From contig NZ_JAGJEA010000009.1 in assembly GCF_018100805.1 (NCBI RefSeq), positions 124,001 through 188,000 of the forward strand: a DNA stretch of 64,000 bases, read 5' to 3'. This document shows positions 1-7,269 of the stretch, piece after piece. The translations under genes were made by a program, and so were the position numbers. The DNA comes from Aquimarina sp. MMG016. Lineage in GTDB: Bacteria; Bacteroidota; Bacteroidia; Flavobacteriales; Flavobacteriaceae. A model generated the notes under the pieces. It was not told the origin of the DNA, searched no databases, and worked only from the letters and a program-made list of their open reading frames with translations. Position 1 is the stretch's first letter. Each line of letters begins with the position of its first letter.

Positions 1-1
1 C

Positions 2-574
2 ACAGTACTTAGTATCTTACAAAGCTGTACCAAGGAAATAAAATTAACCTGGGTTCCTGAATTATTTTCTGAAGATGAAGCTAAAATCTTAGATCAATTA
101 GTAGATCTTATTATACCTGAAACAGATACTCCAGGAGCAAAATCACTTAATGTACCCATGTTTGTAGAAAAATTCATTAATAATGCTATAAAAGATGAAG
201 AAACACAGATGTTCAAAAACATAGCGGGTATTGTTACCAATGAATTTGACGTTAACGAAGATAAACCGGTTAAGAAGATAAAGATTGAAGAGTATGATGC
301 TCTGTTGACAAAATATCTTCGTACATCCAAAGAGCAACAGAAAGCATATCAAAAGGAAATGGAACAAATGAAAGGGCCGGAGGATTTTGAAAATATCTCT
401 AAAGATGCCAAAATATTTCTATACCTATCTGTCGTTAGAGATCTTTCTATTTGGGGATATAAAACTCACGAAGAGATCGGAGAAAATGTTCTTGCTTACT
501 TGCCAGTTCCCGGCGAACAAATTGGGTGCGAATCAATAGAAAAACTTACAGGTGGAAAAGCCTGGTCACTATAA
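2..574 (+). CDS. Gluconate 2-dehydrogenase subunit 3 family protein (5' partial)
   Basis: The frame is open from the window edge, so the N-terminus is missing; an internal ATG at 158 is not the start because family-typical sequence precedes it. Upstream codons read a leucine-rich stretch ending LQSC, which resembles the end of a lipoprotein or Tat-type signal, followed by a segment like the family's N-terminus (ELFSEDEAKILDQL, then IIPETDTPGAKSLNVP). The tail PGEQIGCESI...GGKAWS also matches the family. Such proteins are small partners of periplasmic GMC-type sugar dehydrogenases, whose gene would be expected just upstream, outside the window. The stop is 10 bp before the next gene, so this is probably the same operon. 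About 190 residues are visible, close to full length. The family call is firm; the substrate is unknown. Confidence 0.85.
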   Translation, partial: TVLSILQSCTKEIKLTWVPELFSEDEAKILDQLVDLIIPETDTPGAKSLNVPMFVEKFINNAIKDEETQMFKNIAGIVTNEFDVNEDKPVKKIKIEEYDALLTKYLRTSKEQQKAYQKEMEQMKGPEDFENISKDAKIFLYLSVVRDLSIWGYKTHEEIGENVLAYLPVPGEQIGCESIEKLTGGKAWSL

Positions 575-584
575 ACAGTAAATC

Positions 585-1580
585 ATGCTAAAAACAATCA
601 CTAAAGCTATTGTCATAACCTTGATAATATGTTCCTGTAAAAACAGCGCTTCAGAAAATACTGAAGCACAACAAGAAAAAGAAAAAATAGCTGTGGCTGA
701 AACCAAAAATGACAAACCATTCTTTAAATTATCATTAGCGCAATGGTCTCTACATAAAGAAATCCTATCCGGTAAAATGAATCCTTTGGATTTTGCACAA
801 AAAGCTAAAGAACTAGGTTTTGAAGGAGTCGAATATGTAAATCATCTCTATTCCAAAGAATTAGAGAAAAACCCCAATCCAGAGATTGGAATGCGACAAC
901 TGTTAGAAACCTTAAAATCTAAAAGCGAGGAACATCAAATTCAAAACCTAATCATTATGGTTGACGGTGAAGGTGATCTTGCAGTTACTAATGAGAAGGA
1001 ACGTAATCAAGCTGTTCAAAATCATAAAAAATGGGTAGATGCTGCTCAGTTCTTAGGCTGCCACTCTATCCGGGTCAATCTATTCGGTACCAATAATCCT
1101 AAAGAATGGGTAGAAGTTGCTGTGGATGGATTAGGTAAATTATCTACATATGCTGCAACCAAAAATATTAATGTAATTGTAGAGAATCATGGATACTTAT
1201 CTTCTAATGCAGCATTACTTATAGAGGTGATTAAAAAAGTTAATAAGCCTAATTGTGGCACACTACCAGATTTTGGAAATTTTTGCTTGGAACGTGAAGG
1301 AGGTAAAAGATGGGAGGCTAAATGTATTAAAGAATATGACAAATATAAAGGTGTTGAAGAAATGATGCCTTATGCTAAAGCTGTTAGTGCGAAATCCTAT
1401 GATTTTAATGCTGAAGGCAATGAAACCAAAATTGATTATAAAAAAATGCTAGAAATTGTGAAAAAAGCAAAATACAATGGTTTTATTGGTGTAGAATATG
1501 AAGGGGAAAGATTAGGAGAAATAGAAGGTATTAAAGCTACCCGTGATTTATTACTAAACACAGCGAAACAAATACAATAA
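585..1580 (+). CDS. Lipoprotein TIM-barrel sugar isomerase/epimerase-like protein
   Basis: This 331-residue protein has a short hydrophobic leader ending in a Cys-rich lipobox-like IICSCKN, then a charged linker, then a xylose-isomerase-like TIM barrel from about residue 48 (SLAQWSLHKEI, KELGFEGVEYVNHLY). Barrel strands carry candidate metal ligands: VIVENHG near residue 200, LPDFGNF near 228, and IGVEYEGE near 302. It is probably exported and tethered, so it would act on sugars in the periplasm rather than on sugar phosphates, despite the usual family name. It lies 10 bp after the dehydrogenase subunit and 11 bp before a transporter, which implies cotranscription. In Bacteroidota such barrels accompany keto-sugar pathways, where some act as hydratases or epimerases; that specific role is inference. 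Confidence 0.8.
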   Translation: MLKTITKAIVITLIICSCKNSASENTEAQQEKEKIAVAETKNDKPFFKLSLAQWSLHKEILSGKMNPLDFAQKAKELGFEGVEYVNHLYSKELEKNPNPEIGMRQLLETLKSKSEEHQIQNLIIMVDGEGDLAVTNEKERNQAVQNHKKWVDAAQFLGCHSIRVNLFGTNNPKEWVEVAVDGLGKLSTYAATKNINVIVENHGYLSSNAALLIEVIKKVNKPNCGTLPDFGNFCLEREGGKRWEAKCIKEYDKYKGVEEMMPYAKAVSAKSYDFNAEGNETKIDYKKMLEIVKKAKYNGFIGVEYEGERLGEIEGIKATRDLLLNTAKQIQ

Positions 1581-1591
1581 CGAACATATAT

Positions 1592-2824
1592 ATGAAGACT
1601 ACAACTCAAGTCCAACTTTCCCTAATGATGTTTTTAGAATTCTTCATCTGGGGAGGATGGTTTGTAACCTTAGGGAGTTATTTACCGAACTCTCTAAACA
1701 CTAGTGGCGCAGAAATTGCAATGGCATACTCAACCCAATCTTGGGGTGCCATTATTGCGCCATTTATTATTGGTCTGATTGCAGATCGGTTCTTTAATGC
1801 CGAAAGAATTTTAGGAATTCTCCATCTCATTGGGGCTTTTTTAATGTATCAAATGGCTAACGCTACAGATTTTGGTGCTTTCTACCCCTATGTTCTAGGG
1901 TATATGATCGCTTATATGCCAACACTAGCATTAGTAAATTCTGTATCTTTCAATCAGATGAATGATCCTGCTAAACAGTTTTCATTTGTTAGAGTGTTTG
2001 GTACTATTGGATGGATTGTAGCTGGGTTATTAATAAGCTATGCCTTTCATTGGGATTCTGAAGAAGGTGTTTCTAGTGGAATGCTAAAAAATACATTCCT
2101 GATGACAGCAATAGCTTCAGCTTGTTTAGGAGTTTTTAGTTTTACGTTGCCCAAAACACCTCCAAAGGTTGGTAAAAATCAAAAAGTAACAATCTCAGAA
2201 ATTTTAGGTTTAGATGCTATAAAACTATTAAAGGATAGAAACTTTTTGATGTTCTTCTTAGCTTCTATATTAATATGTATCCCTCTAGCTTTTTACTACC
2301 AACATACGAATCAATTTTTAAGTGAAATCAAAGTGACCGACCCTACAGGTAAAATGACTATTGGTCAAGCTTCAGAAGTTGTTTTTATGCTACTTCTTCC
2401 CTTTTTCTTTAAGAAATTTGGATTCAAAAAAACATTATTGGTAGGAATGTTAGCTTGGGCAGTTCGATATATATTATTTGCCTATGATAATGAAGGAGAA
2501 TTGGCCTTTATGTTAATTATTGGGATCGCTCTACACGGTATTTGTTACGATTTCTTCTTTGTCTCCGGTCAAATCTATACGGATAGTAAGGCAGGAGAAA
2601 AGTTCAAAAGTGCAGCACAAGGATTGATTACCTTAGCTACTTATGGATTAGGAATGTTAATTGGGTTTTATGTGGCTGGACAAATTACCGATGCAAATGC
2701 ATATCTAAAAGGTGATGGTCATGATTGGCAAAGCATTTGGATCTTCCCAGCTATATTTGCGACAGTAGTAATGCTTCTTTTTGCAGTATTTTTCAAAAAC
2801 GAAAAAATAGAATATAAGGAATGA
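1592..2824 (+). CDS. MFS transporter, nucleoside:H+ symporter (NupG/XapB-like) family
   Basis: A 410-residue protein with about twelve hydrophobic segments. The N-terminus MMFLEFFIWGGWFVTLGSYL is characteristic of the nucleoside:H+ symporter branch of the major facilitator superfamily. A central cytoplasmic loop (PKTPPKVGKNQKVTISEILG) separates two six-helix halves, and the C-terminal half has a conserved HGICYDFFFVSGQIY segment. In Bacteroidota, members of this branch often sit in sugar clusters beside Gfo/Idh oxidoreductases and TIM barrels, as here. The cargo may therefore be a sugar or a keto-sugar derivative rather than a nucleoside; this is inferred from context. It sits 11 bp after the upstream lipoprotein gene. 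Confidence 0.85.
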   Translation: MKTTTQVQLSLMMFLEFFIWGGWFVTLGSYLPNSLNTSGAEIAMAYSTQSWGAIIAPFIIGLIADRFFNAERILGILHLIGAFLMYQMANATDFGAFYPYVLGYMIAYMPTLALVNSVSFNQMNDPAKQFSFVRVFGTIGWIVAGLLISYAFHWDSEEGVSSGMLKNTFLMTAIASACLGVFSFTLPKTPPKVGKNQKVTISEILGLDAIKLLKDRNFLMFFLASILICIPLAFYYQHTNQFLSEIKVTDPTGKMTIGQASEVVFMLLLPFFFKKFGFKKTLLVGMLAWAVRYILFAYDNEGELAFMLIIGIALHGICYDFFFVSGQIYTDSKAGEKFKSAAQGLITLATYGLGMLIGFYVAGQITDANAYLKGDGHDWQSIWIFPAIFATVVMLLFAVFFKNEKIEYKE

Positions 2825-2836
2825 AGTAAAAAGTAT

Positions 2837-2894
2837 CCAGTTTACAGTAAGCAGTAATTATTTATACCATAAAATACTGCATACTATCAACTGC
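2837..2894. repeat. Imperfect palindrome (REP-like intergenic element)
   Basis: The left arm begins CCAGTTTACAGTAAGCAGTA and the right arm, read on the other strand, begins GCAGTTGATAGTATGCAGTA. The arms match at roughly 18 of 22 positions and flank a 13-14 bp AT-rich spacer. CAGT-type words recur within each arm. It lies between the permease stop and the oxidoreductase start. It could form a cruciform or an mRNA hairpin that ends or attenuates transcription, or be a remnant of a small mobile palindrome. No function is shown by the sequence. Confidence 0.5.
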
Positions 2895-2976
2895 TTCCTA
2901 CAATCAAAATAATATAATGATTCTATAAGTTTTAAATACTAAGTATTAGTTTTAATTAAAATAAAATTAAAGAAAA

Positions 2977-4125
2977 ATGACCCGACTTAAAATGGGAATG
3001 GTAGGTGGAGGAATTGGTTCCTTCATCGGAGATGTACATAGAAAAGCCGCCAGTATTGATGGAATGATTGATTTGGTATGTGGTGCATTCTCTAGTAGTG
3101 AAGATAAAAGTATTGCTTCCGCGGAAGTGCTAGGAATTCCAAAACATAGAACTTATGGTAGTTTTGAACAGATGATTATTGAAGAAGTTAAACTTCCTGA
3201 AGAAGAGCGTATGGATTTTGTGTCTATTGTGACCCCAAATCATATGCATTTCCCTCCTGCAAAAATGGCCTTGGAACATGGTTTTCATGTAATTTGTGAT
3301 AAACCTATGACGTTAACTTTGGAAGAGGCAGTTGAACTGGAAAAGATTGTACAATCTTCAGGAAAGGTTTTTGCGCTTACACATAACTATACAGGATACC
3401 CTATGGTCAAACAAGCTAAAGCTATGATTGCTAAAGGAGATCTTGGAACAATTCGTAAAGTAAATGTGCAATATCTTCAAGGCTGGTTGGCAACAGCCGT
3501 AGAAAAAACTGGGCAGAAACAAGCTGCCTGGAGAGTAGATCCTAACAAGTCAGGAATCGGAGGTGCTCTTGGTGATATCGGAACACACGCTGAAAATCTA
3601 GTAGAATATATTACCGGAATCCAAATTAAAGAGTTAGCTGCTGATCTTTCTGCTTATGGTGAAGGCAGAACGCTGGATGATGATGGTAATATATTATTAC
3701 GCTTTGATAATGGAGCCAAAGGAGTTATGACCTTTTCACAAATTGCAACTGGAGAAGAAAATAATCTGGGAGTAAAAATCTATGGTACTAAAGGAAGTGT
3801 AACATGGTACCAAGAAAATCCAAATGAATTAGTAGTAAAGTGGCTTGACCAACCTAAGCAGGTATATACTCCTGGAGGAAATGGCGGTTATCCCGAAGCA
3901 TCAGAATATGTTCGTATTCCTGCGGGACACCCAGAAGGATATTTAGAAGGTTTTGCCACCATTTACAGAAGTTTTGCAAAAGAATTAAATCAAATAAAAG
4001 ATAGTAAGTCTGGTTCTACTCTACCCGATTTTCCAACTGCACAAGATGGTGTGCGAGGAATGAAATTCATTTATGCCGCAGTAGAGAGTAGTAAAAATAA
4101 TGCAGAATGGACTAAATTAATATAA
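2977..4125 (+). CDS. Gfo/Idh/MocA family NAD(P)-dependent oxidoreductase
   Basis: A 382-residue cytoplasmic-type protein with no signal peptide. The N-terminal Rossmann fold shows the nucleotide-binding GGGIGSFIGDVHRKAA (residues 10-25), then SIVTPNHMHF. The catalytic lysine motif, usually EKP, is DKP at 108-110, a common variant. The C-terminal domain has GDIGTHAEN, with D200 and H204 in the positions expected for the catalytic Asp/His pair. Such enzymes oxidise or reduce a sugar hydroxyl, often at C3 of a glycoside. With the DUF1080 and TIM-barrel genes around it, a glycoside-3-dehydrogenase or keto-sugar reductase role is likely; direction and substrate are unknown. It is separated from the upstream gene by a palindrome-bearing 152 bp spacer, so it may have its own promoter. 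Confidence 0.9.
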   Translation: MTRLKMGMVGGGIGSFIGDVHRKAASIDGMIDLVCGAFSSSEDKSIASAEVLGIPKHRTYGSFEQMIIEEVKLPEEERMDFVSIVTPNHMHFPPAKMALEHGFHVICDKPMTLTLEEAVELEKIVQSSGKVFALTHNYTGYPMVKQAKAMIAKGDLGTIRKVNVQYLQGWLATAVEKTGQKQAAWRVDPNKSGIGGALGDIGTHAENLVEYITGIQIKELAADLSAYGEGRTLDDDGNILLRFDNGAKGVMTFSQIATGEENNLGVKIYGTKGSVTWYQENPNELVVKWLDQPKQVYTPGGNGGYPEASEYVRIPAGHPEGYLEGFATIYRSFAKELNQIKDSKSGSTLPDFPTAQDGVRGMKFIYAAVESSKNNAEWTKLI

Positions 4126-4144
4126 GTAAATAAAAATCTAAATT

Positions 4145-4212
4145 CTGTCTTCTCGAGCCGAGTCGAGAGATAAGAAAATGTATTACATTTCGACTCCGCT
4201 CAATGTGACAGA
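4145..4212. repeat. Inverted repeat, REP-like, with internal TCTCGA...TCGAGA hairpin
   Basis: The outer arms start CTGTC and end GACAG. Reading inward on both strands they share GAGC-(C/G)-GAGTCGA, with about 18 of 24 positions matching. The right arm contains CATTTCGACTCCGCTCAATG, a word I recognise from intergenic repeats in many flavobacterial genomes. A second small hairpin, TCTCGAGCCGAGTCGAGA, lies in the left arm. It occupies most of the 101 bp gap between two same-strand genes, so it could be an attenuator or an mRNA-processing element. Confidence 0.5.
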
Positions 4213-4226
4213 TTAAAACTATTCAA

Positions 4227-5279
4227 ATGAAAACAATCAAAGGCCCTGCAATATTTCTTGCGCAATTTATGGATGAAAAGGCTCCATTCAATTCATTAGA
4301 TGGTTTATGCAAATGGGCATCAGACCTTGGATATAAAGGTATTCAAATCCCTACCTGGGAAACCAGATTAATCGATCTTGATAAAGCTGCTGAGAGTCAA
4401 ACTTATTGCGATGAGTTAAAAGGTAAAATTGCAGACTATGGATTAGAAATCACAGAACTCTCTACACACTTGCAGGGACAACTAGTAGCTGTTCATCCAG
4501 CATATGATATTATGTTTGATAATTTCGCACCGGATGATTGTAAAAACAATCCAAAAAAACGAACTGAATGGGCTATCAGACAAGTGAAAAATGCTGCAAT
4601 TGCAAGTAAACGACTAGGAATCAATGTACATGCTACATTTTCGGGAGCTTTGTTATGGCATACCATGCACCCCTGGCCACAACGACCTGTCGGATTGGTC
4701 GAAATGGGTTTTGAAGAACTTGCAAAACGTTGGCTTCCTATTCTGAATCATTTTGATGAACAAGGCGTGGATGTATGCTATGAAATCCACCCTGGAGAAG
4801 ATCTGCATGATGGTGTTACTTTTGAACGCTTTCTGGAAGCAACAGGGAATCATAAACGAGTAAATATCTTATATGATCCAAGTCATTTCGTTTTACAGCA
4901 ACTAGATTATATCGAATATATAGATCACTATCACGAGTTTATAAAATCTTTTCACGTCAAAGATTCTGAGTTTAACCCTACAGGAAAAAAAGGTGTATTC
5001 GGCGGGTATGGTGATTGGATTGATCGTGCCGGGCGATACCGTTCTCCTGGTGATGGACAAATAGATTTTAAAACAATATTCTCTAAACTTACAGAATATG
5101 GTTGTGATGTCTGGGCAGTAATGGAATGGGAATGTTGTATTAAATCTCCTGAACAAGGAGCCCGAGAAGGTGCTCCATTTATACAAAGTCATATTATTGA
5201 AGCTACACAAAAAGCTTTTGATGATTTTGCTGGAGCAGATATTGATAAAGAACAGCTCCAAAAAATATTAGGATTATAG
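4227..5279 (+). CDS. Sugar phosphate isomerase/epimerase family TIM barrel (YcjR-like)
   Basis: A 350-residue soluble protein without a signal peptide. The AP-endonuclease-2/xylose-isomerase-like barrel shows four candidate metal sites in order: CYEIHPGED near residue 190, YDPSHF near 217, SFHVKDSEF near 242 and AVMEWECC near 298. That Glu-Asp-His-Glu pattern is typical of divalent-metal epimerases of this fold. The family includes enzymes acting on 3-keto sugars (YcjR-type epimerases, keto-glucal hydratases). Lying between a Gfo/Idh oxidoreductase and a DUF1080 protein, it is a good candidate for the cytoplasmic step that processes a keto-sugar. Unlike the barrel at 585-1580 it is not a lipoprotein, so the two probably act in different compartments. 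Confidence 0.85.
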   Translation: MKTIKGPAIFLAQFMDEKAPFNSLDGLCKWASDLGYKGIQIPTWETRLIDLDKAAESQTYCDELKGKIADYGLEITELSTHLQGQLVAVHPAYDIMFDNFAPDDCKNNPKKRTEWAIRQVKNAAIASKRLGINVHATFSGALLWHTMHPWPQRPVGLVEMGFEELAKRWLPILNHFDEQGVDVCYEIHPGEDLHDGVTFERFLEATGNHKRVNILYDPSHFVLQQLDYIEYIDHYHEFIKSFHVKDSEFNPTGKKGVFGGYGDWIDRAGRYRSPGDGQIDFKTIFSKLTEYGCDVWAVMEWECCIKSPEQGAREGAPFIQSHIIEATQKAFDDFAGADIDKEQLQKILGL

Positions 5280-5302
5280 CCAACTAAAAACGAAAACCGA
5301 AA

Positions 5303-6109
5303 ATGAAGAAATTATCTTTTTTACTACTATTAACTTTAATAGTTTACTCCTGCAAACAAGAAAAAGAGCATACAGATCAAACTGCAATACAGAAAGAAAA
5401 ACCTGTTCAAGACAATACTAAACCGGAAAAAGAAATTACAGATCCAAAGGAAACCGAAGTTTGGGAACCTGAACCAAAAGCAATCTCTTTTAATGAAAAC
5501 AACGTTCCATCGGACGCTATAGTATTATTTAACGGTTCTAATTTAGATTCCTGGGTTTCTACAAAAGACCCTAGTGCAACAGCTGGTTGGACTATCAATC
5601 CTGATAAAACAATGACTGTAAAACCAGGAACAGGAGATATCCAGACTAAGCAAAACTTTGGAAGTATTCAATTGCATCTAGAATGGAGTGCTCCAGATGT
5701 TATTGAAGGAGAAGGACAAGGAAGAGGAAATAGTGGTGTTTTCTTTCAGAATAAATATGAGGTACAGATTCTAGACAGTTATCAAAATCGTACATATGCT
5801 AATGGGCAGGCTACTTCAATATACAAACAACATATCCCATTAGTAAATGCAACTAAAGCTCCAGATCAGTGGCAGACTTATGATATCATATTTCATGCTC
5901 CTGAATTTGATGCGGATGGTAATAAAACGAAATCCGGATCATTTACGGTAATTCATAATGGAGTACTAGTGCAAGATCATATAGAAATTTTAGGCTCTAC
6001 AGAATACATTGGTTCACCTAAAAATGAAGCTCACGGAAAAGGTCCTATTAAGTTACAAGATCATAGCAATCCTGTACAATACAGAAATATTTGGGTAAGA
6101 GAATTATGA
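5303..6109 (+). CDS. DUF1080 (3-keto-disaccharide hydrolase) lipoprotein
   Basis: A 268-residue protein. The lipoprotein signal MKKLSFLLLLTLIVYSCKQE has its Cys at residue 17, followed by a long charged, proline-rich linker to about residue 65. The DUF1080 (PF06439) jelly-roll domain then begins at IVLFNGSNLDSWVS. Family hallmarks visible are LHLEWSAP, GNSGVFFQNKYEVQILDS, the region around WQTYDIIFHAP, and the end GPIKLQDHSNPVQYRNIWVREL. Members cleave 3-keto-glycosides; in Bacteroides, homologues act by elimination after a dehydrogenase makes the 3-keto sugar. The enzyme is most likely tethered in the outer membrane or periplasm. It follows the TIM-barrel gene by 23 bp and overlaps the next small ORF. 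Confidence 0.9.
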   Translation: MKKLSFLLLLTLIVYSCKQEKEHTDQTAIQKEKPVQDNTKPEKEITDPKETEVWEPEPKAISFNENNVPSDAIVLFNGSNLDSWVSTKDPSATAGWTINPDKTMTVKPGTGDIQTKQNFGSIQLHLEWSAPDVIEGEGQGRGNSGVFFQNKYEVQILDSYQNRTYANGQATSIYKQHIPLVNATKAPDQWQTYDIIFHAPEFDADGNKTKSGSFTVIHNGVLVQDHIEILGSTEYIGSPKNEAHGKGPIKLQDHSNPVQYRNIWVREL

Positions 6110-6243
6110 TGGAATGGTCTCAAAAAAATATTTGGATTATGGTGATTGCAGCTGCAATCACCATAATTGGTTTATTGACCGGATGGTATCTTTTTATCTT
6201 TATAATATTACCCCTAGGATTTCTTTTTAAAAGGAATAAATAA
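6106..6243 (+). CDS. Small two-helix membrane protein (45 aa), hypothetical
   Basis: The ATG overlaps the stop of the DUF1080 gene (ATGA), suggesting translational coupling. The 45-residue product has a short polar start (MMEWSQKNIW), a hydrophobic segment about residues 11-24, a Gly-Trp-Tyr turn, a second hydrophobic segment about 28-41, and a basic tail FKRNK. That is the layout of a small inner-membrane hairpin protein. I do not recognise a family. The coding call rests on the overlap and the helix pattern; it could be a chance ORF. Confidence 0.5.
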   Translation: MMEWSQKNIWIMVIAAAITIIGLLTGWYLFIFIILPLGFLFKRNK

Positions 6244-6250
6244 AAAATTA

Positions 6251-7147
6251 CTATTCCTCTATAAACTTAGCTACTACTTCAGAAATATCTTTTTGTTTAG
6301 TTTTTATATCCATCCCGAATAAAAATTTATATAGTGGTTTTTCATCCACCGATTTTTTAAGCGAAAGATCTGTATTTCGGTTATAAATATCATCCCACTC
6401 TTCTCTAACTGAAGCCCAAAACTTTTGATTGTCCTGCCACCATATCCTTGCAAGTTGGCATTTTTCATCTGCTACTTTAGTATAAATATTATATCCTTTT
6501 TCTTTTGCCAGTAGTATATCTTCACCTCCATTCTTACGAATCACTTTATCATTATCTTGTTCGTGTATCCATCCATAATCAGTAATTTCATGGCGATTTC
6601 CTCTTACCATCACATTATAATCGCTACGCTTAGTATATTCTCTACGAGGTAATGGCGCATCCGTTTTATTCTCCCAATAGTGACGACCATCTACATGTAC
6701 CCAAGTAGCAGAACCAGAATATCTAGGACTATCATCTACCTGATATACTTTTTGAGTCCACTGCCCTTTTACATCTTCAGGCATCAGAGAAGTATATTTC
6801 CATACATTGTCTTTGTGATAGTGATGTACATCAGTGTTCTCATATAGCCAGTCTTGCCTCCAATGCTTTACAATCATAGAATCTCTTACGATTAATAAAT
6901 GTTGAATAGATAACTTATCCTCTTTGTCTTCAATTAACTCAGCCCATTCCAACCCTCCTGTAGCGTAATCTTTTGATTTGATATAATCTTCTTTAGGTGA
7001 AAATGTTTCCGAATATTTAAATGTCACTTCATAACATCCACACATTGATTTAATGGCTTCTACATCCTGTTTTTTCTTGTCTTTTTGTGCAGAAGTACTG
7101 AATGAAATCAATGCCAATAGCCCTACAATTACTTTTTCAATTTTCAT
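6251..7147 (-). CDS. DUF6607 family exported protein
   Basis: A 298-residue protein. The signal peptide (MKIEKVIVGLLALISFSTSA) is followed by a CGCYEVTF motif with two Cys, then a Trp/His/Tyr-rich region (VKHWRQDWLY, VHHYHKDNVWKY, WVHVDGRHYWE, YGWIHEQDNDKVI). I recognise this pattern as DUF6607, a flavobacterial family without an assigned reaction. The many His, Tyr and Met residues would suit metal or heme contact, but that is inference. It is transcribed away from a heme-type TonB receptor operon across a 122 bp region holding operator-like words, so common iron or heme control is likely. Its stop is 7 bp from the end of the convergent small membrane ORF. Confidence 0.8.
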   Translation of the reverse strand: MKIEKVIVGLLALISFSTSAQKDKKKQDVEAIKSMCGCYEVTFKYSETFSPKEDYIKSKDYATGGLEWAELIEDKEDKLSIQHLLIVRDSMIVKHWRQDWLYENTDVHHYHKDNVWKYTSLMPEDVKGQWTQKVYQVDDSPRYSGSATWVHVDGRHYWENKTDAPLPRREYTKRSDYNVMVRGNRHEITDYGWIHEQDNDKVIRKNGGEDILLAKEKGYNIYTKVADEKCQLARIWWQDNQKFWASVREEWDDIYNRNTDLSLKKSVDEKPLYKFLFGMDIKTKQKDISEVVAKFIEE

Positions 7148-7181
7148 TATATGATGATTTATATGGTTAAAAATACAAGGA

Positions 7182-7189
7182 CAAAATTA
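7182..7189 (-). promoter_or_regulatory. Candidate -7 box (TAATTTTG) for the DUF6607 gene
   Basis: On the minus strand this reads TAATTTTG, matching the Bacteroidota -7 consensus TAnnTTTG, about 35 bp upstream of the DUF6607 start. No TTG is present at the ideal -33 spacing. The operator-like word at 7197-7211 lies just upstream. Confidence 0.45.
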
Positions 7190-7196
7190 ATTAATT

Positions 7197-7268
7197 TTAT
7201 TTAGATTTAATAAAAATAACATTTTATATTTGTTCCAATACTTAATTATTAAGATTCAGTCTAAATAA
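7197..7268. promoter_or_regulatory. Divergent heme-locus control region: two inverted operator-like words and a promoter
   Basis: TTATTTAGATTTAAT at 7197-7211 recurs on the opposite strand at 7254-7268 as TTATTTAGACTGAAT (13 of 15 identical). Between them TATATTTG at 7225-7232 fits the -7 consensus for the TonB receptor operon. The first copy therefore lies between the two divergent promoters, and the second lies between the predicted start of transcription and the receptor ATG at 7270. The second copy is also part of a loose palindrome, TTAAGATTCAGTCTAA. This geometry suits a repressor such as an iron- or heme-responsive DtxR/Fur-type protein; the identity of the regulator is a guess. Confidence 0.5.
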
Positions 7269-7269
7269 C

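Noticed and set aside
4902..5261. A 119-codon ORF on the - strand in the TIM-barrel gene
   Set aside because: It lies wholly inside a well-supported gene with clear motifs; its product has no signature and no promoter.
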